Shown here: piece by piece, positions 32,930 through 47,000 of the stretch | Numbering within the stretch: position 1 is the first letter of the stretch | Layout: the number at the start of each line of letters is the position of its first letter | Made by a program: the position numbers and the translations under genes | Source of the DNA: Epiperipatus broadwayi | Taxonomy: Eukaryota > Onychophora > Udeonychophora > Euonychophora > Peripatidae | Assembly: GCA_028023455.1 (NCBI GenBank) | Contig: JAQFVV010006309.1 | Location: 4,071,482-4,135,481 of the forward strand | Direction: 5' to 3' | DNA: 64,000 nucleotides | The notes under the pieces: generated by a model | The model's input: only the letters and a program-made list of their open reading frames with translations | Told to the model about the DNA's origin: nothing | The model's database searches: none

Positions 32930-33330
32930 AAAAAAATAGAATTTTTAATGATGATTGGGAACTACAATATCTCATTTGAGCAAAAAATAAAATAATCTGC
33001 TTACTTTGTGATTCTGCAATGTCAACATTAAAGAAATTTAATACTCATCAACAGGAGAACCCAAATATTTCAGATTAGCAGAAGAGCTGCATCAGAAAAA
33101 TTAAAAGTAAACAGCAAAAGCAAAGACATTTACTTCAAACAATGGTGAGATCTGAAAATAATTCCACTGGCGCAACTTATAAAATACTTATCTGCTCATA
33201 AAAAAAAAAGAAAAGCTATTCAGTGACATAAAAATCATAAAAGAATGCATTGTTGAAATTGTAAGATACTTAGAATATTACAAAATATAAGAAATTGTCT
33301 ATTTCAGAAAGAATTATAATTGATTCATGG
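32930..33330 (+). pseudogene. ZBED/GTF2IRD2-type hAT transposase N-terminal relic
   Basis: In shifting frames it reads RIFNDDWELQYLI (the F...W...YFF start of these proteins), then a CLLCDSAMSTLKKFNTHQQE zinc-finger-like block (C-x-x-C...H, as in BED-type fingers). It continues with a KLKVNSKSKDIYFKQ-like stretch and IIKECIVEIVRYLEY near 33230-33280, matching the K-x-C-M-x-x-V block. The order fits the N-terminal third of hAT-derived GTF2IRD2/ZBED-type proteins. The catalytic domain is not seen downstream. Confidence 0.55.
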
Positions 33331-34624
33331 CATAAATTAGACCTCATCCTAGCAGAATAATTTTAAACAATAGTTCTAAAGAAATATACATATTATTCAA
33401 TCACTCAGTATAGGTTTTATTTGATTTTTCAGAATTTAAAGTGTTTTCTTTTACACATGTTTAGGGGCCTCTTTTCCCTAATAAAATAAATATTAATTGT
33501 TATTAATTTGTTTTCAATTATTTATTTTAATAATGACATTTATAAAGATGTAAAAACAAAATATGATACTTAAATAAATAGGATCAATTTAACTTAAAAT
33601 GCACATATTAAATATTGCATAAAAACATATATATTGTATATAATTGATCAAACAATTAAAAAAACAATATTAAAAATATAATATTGTAATAATATATGAT
33701 TTATTTTATAATTAAAAATAGTTTTACCTCAAAATAATGTTTTGAAATACCATAAATTGTATATATATTCTTAACTTATCTGTCCATTCATTTTTATAAT
33801 CCTATATATAACATTCTGAGTACTTTTTTCCCTATAAAAAAGATTTTTTAAAAATATAACATTTTGAAACATCCTTATAACTCAAAAACTATGAGCCATA
33901 TCTCCATATGCAACATATGATTAGAATGAGTTAGAAATTATCTACAAGATGGCATATCTCTCACATGTGTTATACACACTGTTTTCTATATACACAAAAA
34001 TATAATATATATAAAATTGGATATTACAGGCTGATGAAATTCTGCATAGAAAGTAATGGTTATTTTAAAAAAAGGTAAAACAAAGTAATAATACATTTGA
34101 AAATATGATGTTAATTGGCAGGTTGGTTTTGTTTAGTTACCATTGCCAAATAATAATATAAATAGAAAGCTGATCTATTTTTCTCAGAACTTCTCCCTCA
34201 GAACAGTTTCAGAGAATTTTTTAAATTCAATGTATATAATTCATTTATTAACTATTAATTGTCACAATATGGGAGAAAATAAAACCTAATATGAGGGTAA
34301 AGTTTATACTAATCTCTCCATTGCTTTAATACAAAATCAACAGCATTGGTGAAACTGAACATAAAAGATTAAGGTCAAAGTAAGTTATTTTTATACTATT
34401 CACCCTGGTCAAAATCTTGGAAAGCAATTTATGCTATAGGATATACATACTGAAAATAAAAACTATTCAGACCATAATAATGAATTTTATTAATATCATC
34501 AAGTGGCAAATTTACAATGTTGTACATTTATCATTGATATTTGTGAAATTTTGTGTACTATAATATTATTTATTATTTTGGAATGCAAGCAGTTTGTATG
34601 CAATCAATATATATATATATATAT
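33331..34624. other. AT-rich DNA, nothing recognised
   Basis: Ends in a (TA)n tract (34607-34624) that is the target of the next element. Confidence 0.4.
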
Positions 34625-34999
34625 TGTAACGGTCAGGTTTGTACATTTGCTCAACAGACTGAGAGTCCAAGCCAGAGAACCAAAAGCTGACCAAGTCGGG
34701 ATAGTAATATCCTACGTCTGATCATACCTCAACCCTCTCACTCGTGCTTCCAAGTCAACCCATTGCGAATGACATGCCTGAGGTTTCACTCGATATCTCT
34801 TTGATCGCGTTCCAGCAATAGCAAAGCAGTAAAACATGAGACATTCCCCCCTTATTACATATTCTATTATATACCTTAACTAGTGATTCATAAGATAATG
34901 AGCAAGTAATGAGACTGAGACAAATTTATATTTCATAAATTTAATATAACAATAAATACTCAAGCATAGTAGGTTGTGTATGGCTGGCTCACACGCAGG

Positions 35000-35210
35000 T
35001 GAGTGGATTCTCAGGGTTATAAATAATAATACAATGCAATGAATGCATGCTCTGAGTTATAAAACAATATTATTACAAAGCATTTAGTGTGTTCTCAGGG
35101 TATAAAATAATGGTACCAAGCATTGAGTGAATTCTCAAAGTTATAAAATAATATTACAAAGCATTGAGTATGTTTTCTCAGGGTATAAAATGATATTACA
35201 AAGCAATACT
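35000..35210. repeat. minisatellite, about 55-bp period
   Basis: About four diverged units built from TTCTCAGGGTATAAAATAAT, ATTACAAAGCATTGAGT. Length varies between units by a few bases. Confidence 0.75.
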
Positions 35211-35741
35211 CTTAGTAAGCTTATGTCTCCTTTCATGTTGTAATTCATGCCATGTTTTATATGTTTGAAATCGGTTATAGTTAGATAGAGTAATCGAATT
35301 GATGGATAAATGCTAGATATTACTAATACGTTGAAGATTATATCATTGTTGCCAAGTTTAAAATATTATAATAACTAAGTTTAAGATTATATTATAAATA
35401 TATTCAAAATCATATTATAGATATTTGCGTGATATAATATTGTTATACAGATAAACGCATTAACTCAGATTCTAGGTCGGATCAAAGCCGAAGTCACTTT
35501 CTAGGGAAACTGAACTGAGATGTGGTGGCAGGGGAACGTCAGATTCTAGTGCGTTAGAAACTATACTATCAGATAAGTGCGGCTCGAATGCATTCTTAAT
35601 GGGGTTTATTACCTAGTAAACGGTTCCCTAACCGATCTGCTTGCTACAATGGAAGAGGCCTTTTTATTAAGAACAGAAGATTGGCTTATGAGCCCTTTGG
35701 AAACGCTTTGGTTTCGTTATATAAGAATAAATGTCACATTT

Positions 35742-35812
35742 GCCTAAACTTTCGAGGCGTGACTTGACGAAATACGAAGAACTGTCGCAGTGGCCTATAC
35801 TTTCGAGGCGTG
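35742..35812. repeat. short spaced direct repeat, CTTTCGAGGCGTG
   Basis: GCCTAAACTTTCGAGGCGTG at 35742 and GCCTATACTTTCGAGGCGTG at 35793, 51 bp apart, each followed by a C/T-TGGACG or CTTGACG stretch. CpG-rich in an otherwise CpG-poor window. Confidence 0.7.
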
Positions 35813-36099
35813 CCTGGACGTGGAACAATCTTGAGATGGGCCATTATAGACATAGCAAGTAGATATGCATTTTTATGCAAATTAGCAATACATTCGCAAC
35901 GCTAAATTAATATTTAATAAATTTAATTACGCCAAAATCTTAGCTTCTTCAGTGCTACTACCACCGGTCAGTTCATAAATGAGATTATTAAATGATAAAA
36001 TGATGGCGATAATGAGAATCTGATTTAAGGGTTTTCTGCATAGCTACTTATAGAACTGGGGACATTAGTTATATAGTATAACTAGATCTAATATCAAAC

Positions 36100-36660
36100 G
36101 GATTGTTAAATAATAAAATGTGAGTTATAAAATAGCTCACGCAAATTTTGATGTTTAAATAAATTACACATCTTAAATAATTCGTCAAAATAGACCTTAC
36201 TAATAATGAAAAATGGGTTTTAACTAACGAATGCAAAGCTATATTTTAAATAGCTTGCGTGAAATATACTTTTTCAGATAACTGGCAAAATACATAATTT
36301 AAATCATTTACGCAAATATAATTCTTAAATAACTTGGGCAAAATCTGCGTTTTAAATAGCATACGCAATATATACGTTTTAATTAACTTTAGTAAACATT
36401 TTCATTTTATATAATTTTTAGAAAAGATGCGTTTTAAATAATAGACGCTAAAGATACCTTTTAAATAACTTTAGCGAAACATTTTCATTTTCAATTAACT
36501 GGAGAAAAAGATGCGTTTTAAATAATATACGCAAATATACCTTTTAAATAACTCTAACAAAACATTTTCATTTTCAATTAACTTGAGAAAAGATGCGTTT
36601 TAAATAATATACGCAAATATACATTTTAAAATAAGTTTATCAAAAGATTTTAAATAACTG
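36100..36660. repeat. 83-bp tandem array with ACGC motif
   Basis: Units begin ATGCGTTTTAAATAAT at 36427, 36511 and 36593 (spacing 84 and 82), with a more diverged unit from about 36343 and decayed ones back to about 36100. Each holds TATACGCAAATATAC and TTTTCATTTTCAATTAACT. Divergence increases toward the left, suggesting growth at the right end. Confidence 0.8.
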
Positions 36661-38239
36661 ATTCGATTCACTCTAGCACAAATATAATTCAGAAAAGAGT
36701 CTTAGCTATATTCTTTATATCGCAATATTGATATAATAAAAGTAATTGCTCACTCCCCTCCCCCCACTAATTTATTAACACACCAGACTCCGTTCTGATA
36801 AAAACACAGCATAAATCAATAAACATGAAATTAAAATATAAGAATTGCATAAAATGATCGATAAGATCATAATTTAGACATAAAAATTTATAGTATGGTT
36901 TTATAGAAATTAGATGTGTGTGATTATTTAAATTATTAATGATCAACGCCTACTTAAAGTTATTAATGATCAAGCAAGAATTGAGTGTATTCTAAGATTT
37001 AAACCATTTTACGATAAACATTTTAGTGGAACATTTAGAAATATTATAAATTATGCGATTTATTTAGCTAACTTTCATTTAGTATACGTTTTAGTTAGGA
37101 AATGTAATATTTTGTAGAAAGGATTTACCGGAAAGTCTTTAAGGCCTTGTTCATTGCGCTTCTCTTTATATTCAGTCAGGCTGGGCTTCTTTTAGGTTTT
37201 AGTCTGGATGTAACTTCGTGAATTTATCTCGGTGGCAGCTTTCTCCCTTTCTCTGATCAGGAACTATCTGGTCTCTCGGGTACATATTTCTTACAGTGAT
37301 GGGCATGGTGGAGGTTTTCTGTCATCGGTAGCCGCTCGTGGAAGAGCAAACGGCTGTCTCCTCGTCTCTAGCCAACGGTCATCTTGGTAGCAGCTTGGAT
37401 GGTAGTTTTTAGATTTAGATTTCTTAACGGCAGGAACAGTCTTATTTAACTGCAGCTCTGGTCACAGCAACAGCAAAAATCAACACGGATTATGATAGAT
37501 GGATGGAAGAGGCTAGGTTAGAGTTGGTGGCTATTTTGGGCCCCTTTTTATGCTGTATTTTTGACAGAAGTAACCTCCTACTTCTGAGTCTGCCACATCA
37601 CGAGATGACTAGTTCGAATTAGCCCTTAACCAAATATCCAGTTTAGTAAAATATTAAATATAGCTAAATCTGGACTTGGAAAGACTCTATTGTTTTAATT
37701 GACTTCGGTTTTAAAAGATATATTTCCAAGATAAATGGTCACAAGCAATTTGTATAGATTTATGCCTGACTGAATATTATAATTGGTTATACTTTTTAAA
37801 TAGGTCAAATTTTGGCCAGAAAGATTTATTTTTGGAACGAAGTGTTAAAACTGATAAAACTTTCTGCTTGTAATTTTAAGCAAATAAAAGAATTGAAAAT
37901 TATCTAACTTGGAAAATATTCAAAATGAATACTGGCTTAAATAATTATTTAGAAAGAATTTTGAAAAATAAGTAATATTATAAATTTAAACTTATTATGC
38001 TATGATATAGATAAATTTTAATTATAGTTATGTTTATTCAGTTTTAACAAATCGAACAGACTATGCTCGTATATAAATATTTGAGATTGTAATTTTATAT
38101 TAATGGGACGATTATATACGCACATACTCGCAATATTATAAGGACAAAGTTTTTAAAATTGAAGAAATACACGCCATCTGAGTACAACAAATATATACTA
38201 TTATCTTTGATAATAGGTGAAACAGGTGTAACCGTTTCA

Positions 38240-38609
38240 ATATATGCATGCATGTGTGTGTAAAGATAAATCTTCAAGAGTTTCATAATGCTCTGGTTTT
38301 TAATTTATTTCTACAGAAAAGTCTATTATTTAATAGTATATATATATATATAAAGAATTCCAAGCATGCATTCAGTTATGTAAGATTAAAAGTTATAGAA
38401 TGAAAAAGTATTAGTAATTATAATAAATTCCAATACTTCACATTGTTTTAATTATTGATCTTTTTACATAGCTTGATTAATGTATTCTTTCATTTATTTA
38501 ATATGTTATCAATGATTACATGTCAGTCATAAGGCCTATTATTAATATATAAATGTTTATATGTATATATATTTGTGGTCTTTGTGAAATATAAATGGAA
38601 CATCTATAC
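38240..38609. other. AT-rich spacer between two TG...CA elements
   Basis: Contains short (TA)n tracts (about 38336-38352 and 38564-38574). Nothing else recognised. Confidence 0.4.
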
Positions 38610-39978
38610 TGTAATGGAATGAAGATCAAAGTGTGGTCATCCCTGGGGTGGTGGCAAATCATCATCACCTCAAGTTTACAAATACAGTTAAATTAAAATG
38701 AAATATTAAATTAATTATATTAAATAATAAGATAAAATATTAAAGTAATAAAATATTAAATAAATGTTAAAGTAATGTTTAATAAAAAATATGTAAGCAA
38801 TTTTATATATTCAAGAAAAAAGCATGAGATCATAAAATCTCTCTGAGAGATCATTGAAAAATCAGCCACCTATCACTCTGTGAGAGCAACCTGTTAGATC
38901 AGAAGAGATCAGTTAGTTAACTCCTTAGAGCAACTATAAGTATTATTAAATCCATCAGCATTATTAATAAGTAAAAATCATCCATCATTATGATTGATTA
39001 ACAATCAAAACACATCAGAATAAAATCAACAGTCACTCTTATGACTAGATTTGAAATTGGTCTTCTGTAGACCAGGCTAACTATTGAGCCATTGCCAGCT
39101 TAAGCAATTATTTGAACCATAGTTTGTATGCACAAGCTTAAATTCTAATCCATTAAAATATATAACCAGAAAAAAATCTAAAGAATAATGCTGGAACATT
39201 AAAACATGCTGATCATCATCCATGCTCTGGCCACTTAGTACATTAAGATACTGGTCAACTATAAACTTAATTTTTAAGACTAAACTAAAATAAAATGTAG
39301 TTCATGGGCTTTAAAGAATATAATCTTATGCACCAACCAGGATGATGATTGATCATCATTGGATGCCCAAAAGCTCTAAATAAATCCCCATTTATATATC
39401 AGCAATTATGCTTGAATATAGCTCAGTGAACATGAGATCTGAACTGTTAAAGTGATCAAGATGATGATTTAATACAATTTTAACAATTGAATTCAAGTTT
39501 ATTAATAACAATATAAAAAAATTAAAACTAAGGTCTCTAGAATATGGTTCTACAATTAGAATTCTTCTGATTTTGATTAACATACAATAATAAATATTAT
39601 CACATTTGCGATTTACAAAATTACTAGACACAACATTATGATTTACATTATTAATATACAAAATTTAAGTTACTATATGGTGGTTTATATATGAGTTACA
39701 CTAGGTTTACCTAAAACCCATTCAGCAAACAGACATGTGGCTTGATTTAATAAAAAAAAAATTGAAATTTTACAATATCTGTCACACATTGGTATTTGCA
39801 ATACAAATGATATATATGCGCACAAATACATGTGTGTACATGTAATTTCTGAACATATTTGACTTGCCATAAAATAAACATTTTTAGTTATCACATTTAA
39901 ATGAGATAAAATACCAATAATAATAAAAATGATTAAATTTTACATGTATCTATTTGACACTCATTGGTATATATATAT

Positions 39979-42304
39979 TGTACCGGACACTCAATCTATT
40001 CTGATTGCAGAGGGCGCCACCATATCACTATGTACCTGGAAAAAATATTTACTGTGATCAGAATGGATGAGGATGATGGTTTGTGCTGACTAAACTCAGG
40101 GAAAAACAAGAAATCTTAAATATTGTTTAGACAATTGAGAAATAAAAGAACAAAGACAAACGTCAGCCAAATTAAGTTTAAACAAATTTTAAAATTTTAT
40201 TTAATACAAAAATAACTTGTAAGAAAAAATTTATACGATAACAACTAGGGTTATATCAGGTGTGTACCAGAAAGATGAAAATTCAATGCTCTGGCAAGTC
40301 AGACTGATCTTCTAATAGTGAATTATAAAGGGAGGGAGCAAATTTCTTTCAGCAGAGAATTCACCTAAACATTGGCTCTCCCATTCACAGATATGAAAAC
40401 CATACGTTCTTGAAATAAATCAATAAAACCAGTGCCAGTGAGCTTTTCTCGGCCCAAAAAATGTGTTGGGACCAAGAATGTCATATGCCAATAGAAGGTG
40501 CATCTTATACTATGTTTAAAGTAAAGATGATTGATTTACCCCAAGAACAAATGAAAAATATGATCTAGTGAGAAAGGAAAACAGATAATTAACTGGCGAA
40601 TCCCCAACCAAATGATTGGCCAAAACTAATAATAACTAAAGGTCTCAATAGGAGACAAGGAAATCATTATAAAATCAGTTACATCTGCCCCAGCATTTCA
40701 AGAAAATGAATTACAAATAATTATAATTAAGAAATAAATTTATGAAACAAGTTCCAAGTACAAGCACTGATAAATTTAAAGCCACATATAAATACAAAAT
40801 AAATCTAGCAAGAAAATGTCAACGTTCCTAGATTTTTATAAGTTAGTTTAACGGAGAGTGTTTATGAGTAAAAAAAATATTAACTTAAGGCATTAAATAC
40901 TTTAGCAAAAGAAATGCTCATCACCAGTAATTTACAAAAGGATAAATATTATCTTCCTGCTGGCGACTTATAAAATTACAAAGACAACAATTCCAGTTTC
41001 CGATTTCAGAGACATAAGAAAAGAAGAAACAAAATCTCCACATATGGAAAACTAGGACAAAAAAATACTAGAAGTCACCAGCCAAAAGATTTTATGGTTT
41101 GCAAAAGTGCAAACACATCATTTTAAATCAATTATTCAGCTAATAAACTAATGATGGGTGAGCATTTAAAAATATACAAAACTGCTAAAGCATTTATAAA
41201 AATTAGGCATATAATAATACAAAATCATGAGTCACTCTCCAATAAACAAAATTGAAAGCAAACTTGGAATCTTAAAACTAAGATTCCAAGACACACTGCA
41301 AAGTACAATAAAAAATAAATAAAGCTAATAACTATGAGGTTAAATATTAATTTAGAATACAGGTTTATTAAATTGAGCAGAGATTTAACTAAAAGAATTT
41401 ATCCTGGAAAGAATAAAAGAAAATTTTACCTTATGGTAAAGCACAGTTTGTGAAGAGGGTGCATGTTTATTTTAGTTCATTTTCAGGTCCTTTGACAGCG
41501 GCAAGGTAGAGGCAGTGTCTATTTTAGATGTTCATGGCAGGATTGAAGAAGAGTTGGCAGGTGTGGGTCCATCTTTTGAGTTAAGCTAGCAAGGCATATT
41601 GTTGGTTCTAAAATGTATAGCAGTATATTTTGGCATCCCAGAGAAAGCAAAATTGTTTTAGTAACTGCAAATTTTACTTTTAAAAAAATTAAATGTCCAA
41701 ACAGCTAATAGTACAAACGTTGAATGAGGTTTATCCAAAAGGAATATAAGAAGCTAAACCAAGCACTCTGACAGAGTATTTGCTTGGTCAAGGCTCTCTA
41801 GAATAGAATAGAATAGAATGGAATAGACCATGAAATTTTTGGTGTTATTTATATCTCCACTCGATTTCCCATGTAAACTAGCCTTGTTGTTGTTTTCTAC
41901 ACCTCAGAGCAGTGGCAAATCTTAATCTCCCACTCAACCTAATGAAGAATTCTATTCACGGATTATTTTGAACAAAAACAACAACATAAAATTAAACCTC
42001 CACTTTTAGAATGAACTTAAAATGATTTAAATAAAAGCAACAACAATGTAATTAGCTAGTCAGCTTGTTTTTAATCAAATTGATTAAAAAAAGTAAAAAA
42101 CAAGCGGTATCAGAAAACTATTTTAAAAACAATTTTATAAACATTAAAATGATCTATTTTAAATATAAACAAGTAGGTGTTTTAATACATGTACTCTTTT
42201 TAAATAATAATAATAATAAAATTTTAACATTAGATAAGATTTAACAAAAATTAAGTTTTTAATTTTGGCAGTAAAACGCTTGAATCGGATATCAATCCGG
42301 TTCA
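39979..42304. mobile_element. TG...CA element E3, nested in E2
   Basis: Starts TGTACCGGACACTCAATC right after (TA)n and ends GATATCAATCCGGTTCA before ATATATATG. The ends match as inverted repeats (TGTACCGGA against TGAACCGGA). Close to the left end is GAGGGCGCCACCA, a GGGCGCC block that recurs near the ends of E5 and in the 47.5-kb remnant. 2.3 kb, no ORF, with a short (GAATA)n run at about 41800-41825. It sits in the internal (TA)n of E2. Confidence 0.6.
41800..41826. repeat. (GAATA)n short array
   Basis: Three perfect AGAAT-type pentanucleotide units and one changed unit (GGAAT) in tandem. Confidence 0.8.
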
Positions 42305-44000
42305 ATATATATGTACACAGAGTGCAGTACATTTGATGACTATATTTCAATTGTCATAAAATAATAAATACATAATTAAACTTTTCAGTTGTATAAAATA
42401 TTATAAATGATTAAAATTTTACATATATGTGTGTGCATGTTGAATTGCAGGCACATGCTGACATTTATACATATATTTCATTTTGTCAAAATAAAGTTAT
42501 TAAAATATATTTTTTCATACAAATCATGCATATAACATGTATACATAAAATTATAGATGATATACATTAATTATAAACACTTTCATAAAAAGTTTTCTTT
42601 TTCATAAAAAAAATAATTGTTTTTCTTTTTCAAGTAGTTGTTTTGATTGATTAATTATCAACAGGATTTTAAATTTAAAATATCTTTTCTTTTCTTTTAG
42701 TCTAAAAAATTTTTGAAACCTGTTTTTTTCTTTTAAAACAATATTTTTTGAATATAGTTATGGTCATCACAGGTAACTCTTAACTATAATGATTTTTAGA
42801 ATTTAAAATATAAACTTCAAAGTGTGTTTGTTTTCTCAATAAATGATTTTAAACAAAATTGTTATAGATTATATATCTCACTTTTAGAATGTCATTTTTA
42901 AATGAATTATTAAAAAAAACTTATTTAAAATTTTGTTCAAGTTATATATAATGCTACTCACCATTGTATATATGTTTATCTATGTTTCTCTGCAAATATA
43001 GATAGACAGTAGCATACATATACCAATTCTTCAGGTTTTCTCTTGGTAATCTTGCTTTTTTAGTCCATCAGAAAAGTATAATCCAGGCTTGTTGTCATCA
43101 TCAGGAAAAATATAATTCAGATATGATTGGCATTTTCTTGGCTCCACATGGACCTCAGACAGCAAATTGTCTTATCCATATTTGTAGCTAAAAATTTTAA
43201 CACAAAGAAGTGGGTCATTTACCTCCATGTGAATTCAAACTCCACCATTGAACTGTAGAGCAGCTGCTTTCTCCTCTCTTGACTTCAGCTACATTTTAAT
43301 GGGAGTACTGTCCAACTCTGTTAGCTAACTCAGCAGCTAGCTATTCTGCTTCTCAAAAATATTATTATCCAAGCCTTCTGGCCAGTTCTTACAAAATATA
43401 TTTAGACAAGAATGAAAACCAGACTTTTCAGCTGGCCAATTTGGCCACTGCTCTCAAAATATTAAAATCAGACTTTGAAGCTGGCCAATCTGGCCACTTC
43501 TCTCAAAATATTAAATTCAGACTGAACTGATATTTTTATCAGCACTTTTTATGTCATCTGAGGTGATAAAAACACTTTAATTGAAAACAGAGTTTTTTCT
43601 GTCTTATCTTTTCAAAAAAAATCACTAATCCTTTCAAAAACAACTTTGAAATTTTACCAAAGATGTGATCTACATGTTTTTATTTAGATAGAGAATTGTA
43701 TCAAAGCATTAATTAAAAGATTTTCAAAAATAAGCCATCTTATTTTTAAATTTTAAAATCAGAATAATAATACAATATTAATATTTATTCAAATCTTTTT
43801 AAATGTTTATTTCACAGTGAAATTTTATTTTAAATCCAGAATTATTTAACCCTTTATTTATTATTTTTATTCCAGGAAGGTAGAAAATATCTACTAAATT
43901 TTTTTGTCTGTGTTTATTTCTACTTTTCCTTTCAACTTTATATATATTTATTTGTGCACACAGACTATATTACTGTGTGCCATATAACAAACCTGTTATA

Positions 44001-47000
44001 ATATATATATATATAGAAGGAATAAAATGCAAATAATTATGCTATTAATGTAAAAAAAAATGAGATTGAAAATTATTTTATAACCTGAATGATACAATAT
44101 TCATAATATAATGCTCAACAATAAAATGTTCATATATAGTTTCTCTTCATAAGGAACTTCAAATAGCAATTGCAAAAGTCCCACTATTGATAATCTTTAT
44201 AATTTACCTATCTATTATTTCTTTTACCATATACATGTATTTAATATTTTTAAATTATAATAACAATATAAATAAATAATATATAACTTATACAGAAGAA
44301 CTTTCACTTACCTAGATCACAATCATTGCTAATGAATTTTTGAGAACAAGAAACAGATGTCACATGATTTCTTGTTCTCATAAGCTCAGTTAATAATAAT
44401 TACAATCAATTTAATTGAAAGTTCTTTTGTATAAATTGTACTTTGTTTATTTGTGCCATTATTATAATTCAAAACTATTAAATATGTATTACATGTAGTA
44501 TATTTTAACAGTTTAACCTATTATTTTATTGTATATATTGTGCCATTACAATTTGGTCACTAGCCAAATTTATAGTAATGTGCATGTAGAAAAGGTAAAA
44601 CAAAATCATCATCACAATTTTATATAACCATAAAGGAAGTTGTAGGGCATCCAAGTTTAAACCCTACAAGGTCCAGTTCTAAAAGCTTTAAACAGAGAAA
44701 GAATGGGTCCACAATTACATGCTTTACTTGTTTGTGTGTTGATAGAAAGGTAATACACACATTTAAACTATTTAATATTTAAATTTTCTATTAAAAAGCA
44801 AAGTTATAATGCATACATATAGGCAATGTATGTGTAAATTATTTATTTGTTTTATATTTCAAATATTCAACATTTTAACTTTCTTTAAAACTAAGCTATG
44901 CTTGATCAATTCTAACATTTTATTCTATACTTCTATTTTGCTTTTCTTTAATTATAAGTGGGATTTAAAAGTTACAGACTTAATTAAATAATTGGGTTAT
45001 AATTACTAAGCTAGCAATCATATTATTTAAGGATAGTTTATGAATGATTTGAAAGAATGAAGGATGTGTGTACATTACATACAAAAATTTACATTTCCTA
45101 AATATTGAAAGAAAAGGAAGTATTAAATCTGTTAAAATATTTTTTTTTTGTACAATTGTTTGTTAAAAGAGGAAATCTGTTTAATCAGATATCGATCTTT
45201 GTAGCAAGTTTGTTTTTGTAAATGATTGTTTCACTTTGGAAACTTATAATGAGTCAGAACTATAATTTTTGAAATTGTCTTATCAAGATCTAAAGAAGGA
45301 AGCTCAAAGATTTGAAGTGTTACCTGGATGTTAAAAGAAAAAAGAAAAAGAAAAGAAAGGAAATAAGGATTGAGTTTATTTTTTTTTTAAACAAAAGTGT
45401 CTGGAAAAAGGATTAAACTTTTCAGTTGAAAAATAATATAGTTGAAAATAAATTAGAGATCTAATTAAAACAAATTTGTCCAAAAATAGCAAGTGATGCT
45501 ATCTCTGATTGGGTAAGGTAGCTAAAAATTGGATATAAAAAGCTGTTTTGAATTATTATTAAGATTATTATTATTGATTGATTCAGATTATTAAACTATC
45601 AAATTTGAATGTTGAAAATATAAGAAATGGCGGGCTAGAAAAATTATATGTATATTCCATTTGCCGGACCATCTGGAGGAAGCTGCACATCACATAGAAA
45701 AGAAAAGATGTGTCTAAAATAATATTCTACACCTTTCAACTGACCAGATAAATAAGATGTTTTTAATAGAAGGAAGAAAGCATTCACCTGCATTCAAAGA
45801 AGATGAATTAATCTACTGATAAATATTTATCATCAAGTCCAATTAATTGTTCCAACAACTGATTTTAAACTCAAGAAAATTTATAAATGTGAAAACAACT
45901 GCTGTATTTCATCCACATGCTTGACAGGAAGAGAAGAAAAATTAATATAATGATTTCCAAATTATCCACTAAAGCAAATAACCTCAATAGAGTCACCATC
46001 ATCAAATAGTTATACACCTCAAGAAAGAGATTGTTCCCACATAAAACAGAAATAGTAGCTGCAGAAATATAGACAAGTTTGAACCCTTGGAAATTCGCCA
46101 CAAACAAAAGATCGGTAATATGACTTTTTATATCTATTTTCTTTATGATATCAGTCTTAATAAACATTTTAGCAATAAAGTGGTATATTTTTATTTAAAG
46201 AACTTTTAAAGACTATTCAGATCGATTAAAACAAGAATGTCTTACTAATAATAACTTTGAGCTTCATAAATGATCTTGAATGTATAAAAATGATTTGTTT
46301 ATTAATTTTACAATATTAATATGTAAAACAATTTTTTTTTTTTTTTTTATGGTATTACGATTTTAGTTTTAACTGATATATTGTTGTTATTTTGGTTTTT
46401 AATAATATTTTGTTATCATGGGATAAAACACACACATACATAATGATATTTTATATGTGTATAATTGTGAGTGAATGTGAAATAATGAGTAGTATTAGAA
46501 TATTAGATTATTTTGTTTCAAGTTAAGTATAGATTTCAGCGCTTGGAAGGGAGGGGGAGAAAATAATTTAAAACTCTTTTCTAAAAACTTGCTCTTTCAA
46601 TTTTACTAACATTTTTTTTATTCTATTTACATGTTGGATTTTTTTAAGTATGTGTGTTAATGAGCAGATAATATTTTTTGTCTTGAAATACTTTTCATGG
46701 TCAATGTGACGTCCAACTTAATACAAAATACATTTGAAGGGAAAGGGGGAAGAACTTAAAATTAATCTGAGGATTGTTATATAATCAATTATTATTATTA
46801 TTATTATTCATGTCAATTTTCATATTTATCTAGAAATTTTTATGTATATGTTAGAAATGTAGTAATAAATATTAGTTTGTTTTATTAAACGAGGCGTATA
46901 TATTTCATTAAGTGTAGTCTTGGTTAAGTGTGATTATTCATCATCATCAATGGTTGAATATTAGTTATTTAAGATATAAGTAAATATGCTAAAATTAAGC

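Larger units (their letters stand above)
34625..38239. mobile_element. large non-coding TG...CA element in (TA)n, with minisatellites (E1)
   Basis: Begins TGTAACGGTCAGG directly after (TA)n and ends GTGTAACCGTTTCA followed by ATATATG. The ends are imperfect inverted repeats (TGTAACGGT against TGAAACGGTT), as in the other elements of this group. The 3.6 kb has visibly higher G+C than its flanks and no ORF. It holds a minisatellite of about 55 bp (35000-35210), a duplicated CTTTCGAGGCGTG block (35742-35812) and an 83-bp array (36100-36660). A TTTAATATAACAATAAA stretch about 300 bp in could be a minus-strand polyadenylation region. A long solo LTR in antisense is the best guess; a Ginger-like or other TIR element is the alternative. 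Confidence 0.5.
38610..44000. mobile_element. TG...CA-type element E2, left copy, interrupted by E3
   Basis: Left part 38610-39978 begins TGTAATGGAATGAAGATCAA and has GGTCATCCCTGGGGTGGTGG; right part 42305-43999 ends AACCTGTTATA before (TA)n. A diverged second copy at 58288-63561 has the same two parts in the same order, with ends TGTAACAGG and GGTTACA, which supports treating both parts as one 3-kb element. No ORF of note. The left part has a TTTATTAATAACAATA stretch near 39495, possibly a minus-strand polyadenylation signal. The right part has two units of about 50 bp with AGCTGGCCAATTTGGCCACT. Confidence 0.55.

Noticed and set aside
45871-46167. 98-residue antisense open frame as a membrane protein gene
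   Set aside because: Hydrophobic residues follow from AT-rich composition; no start context, splice sites or family motif.
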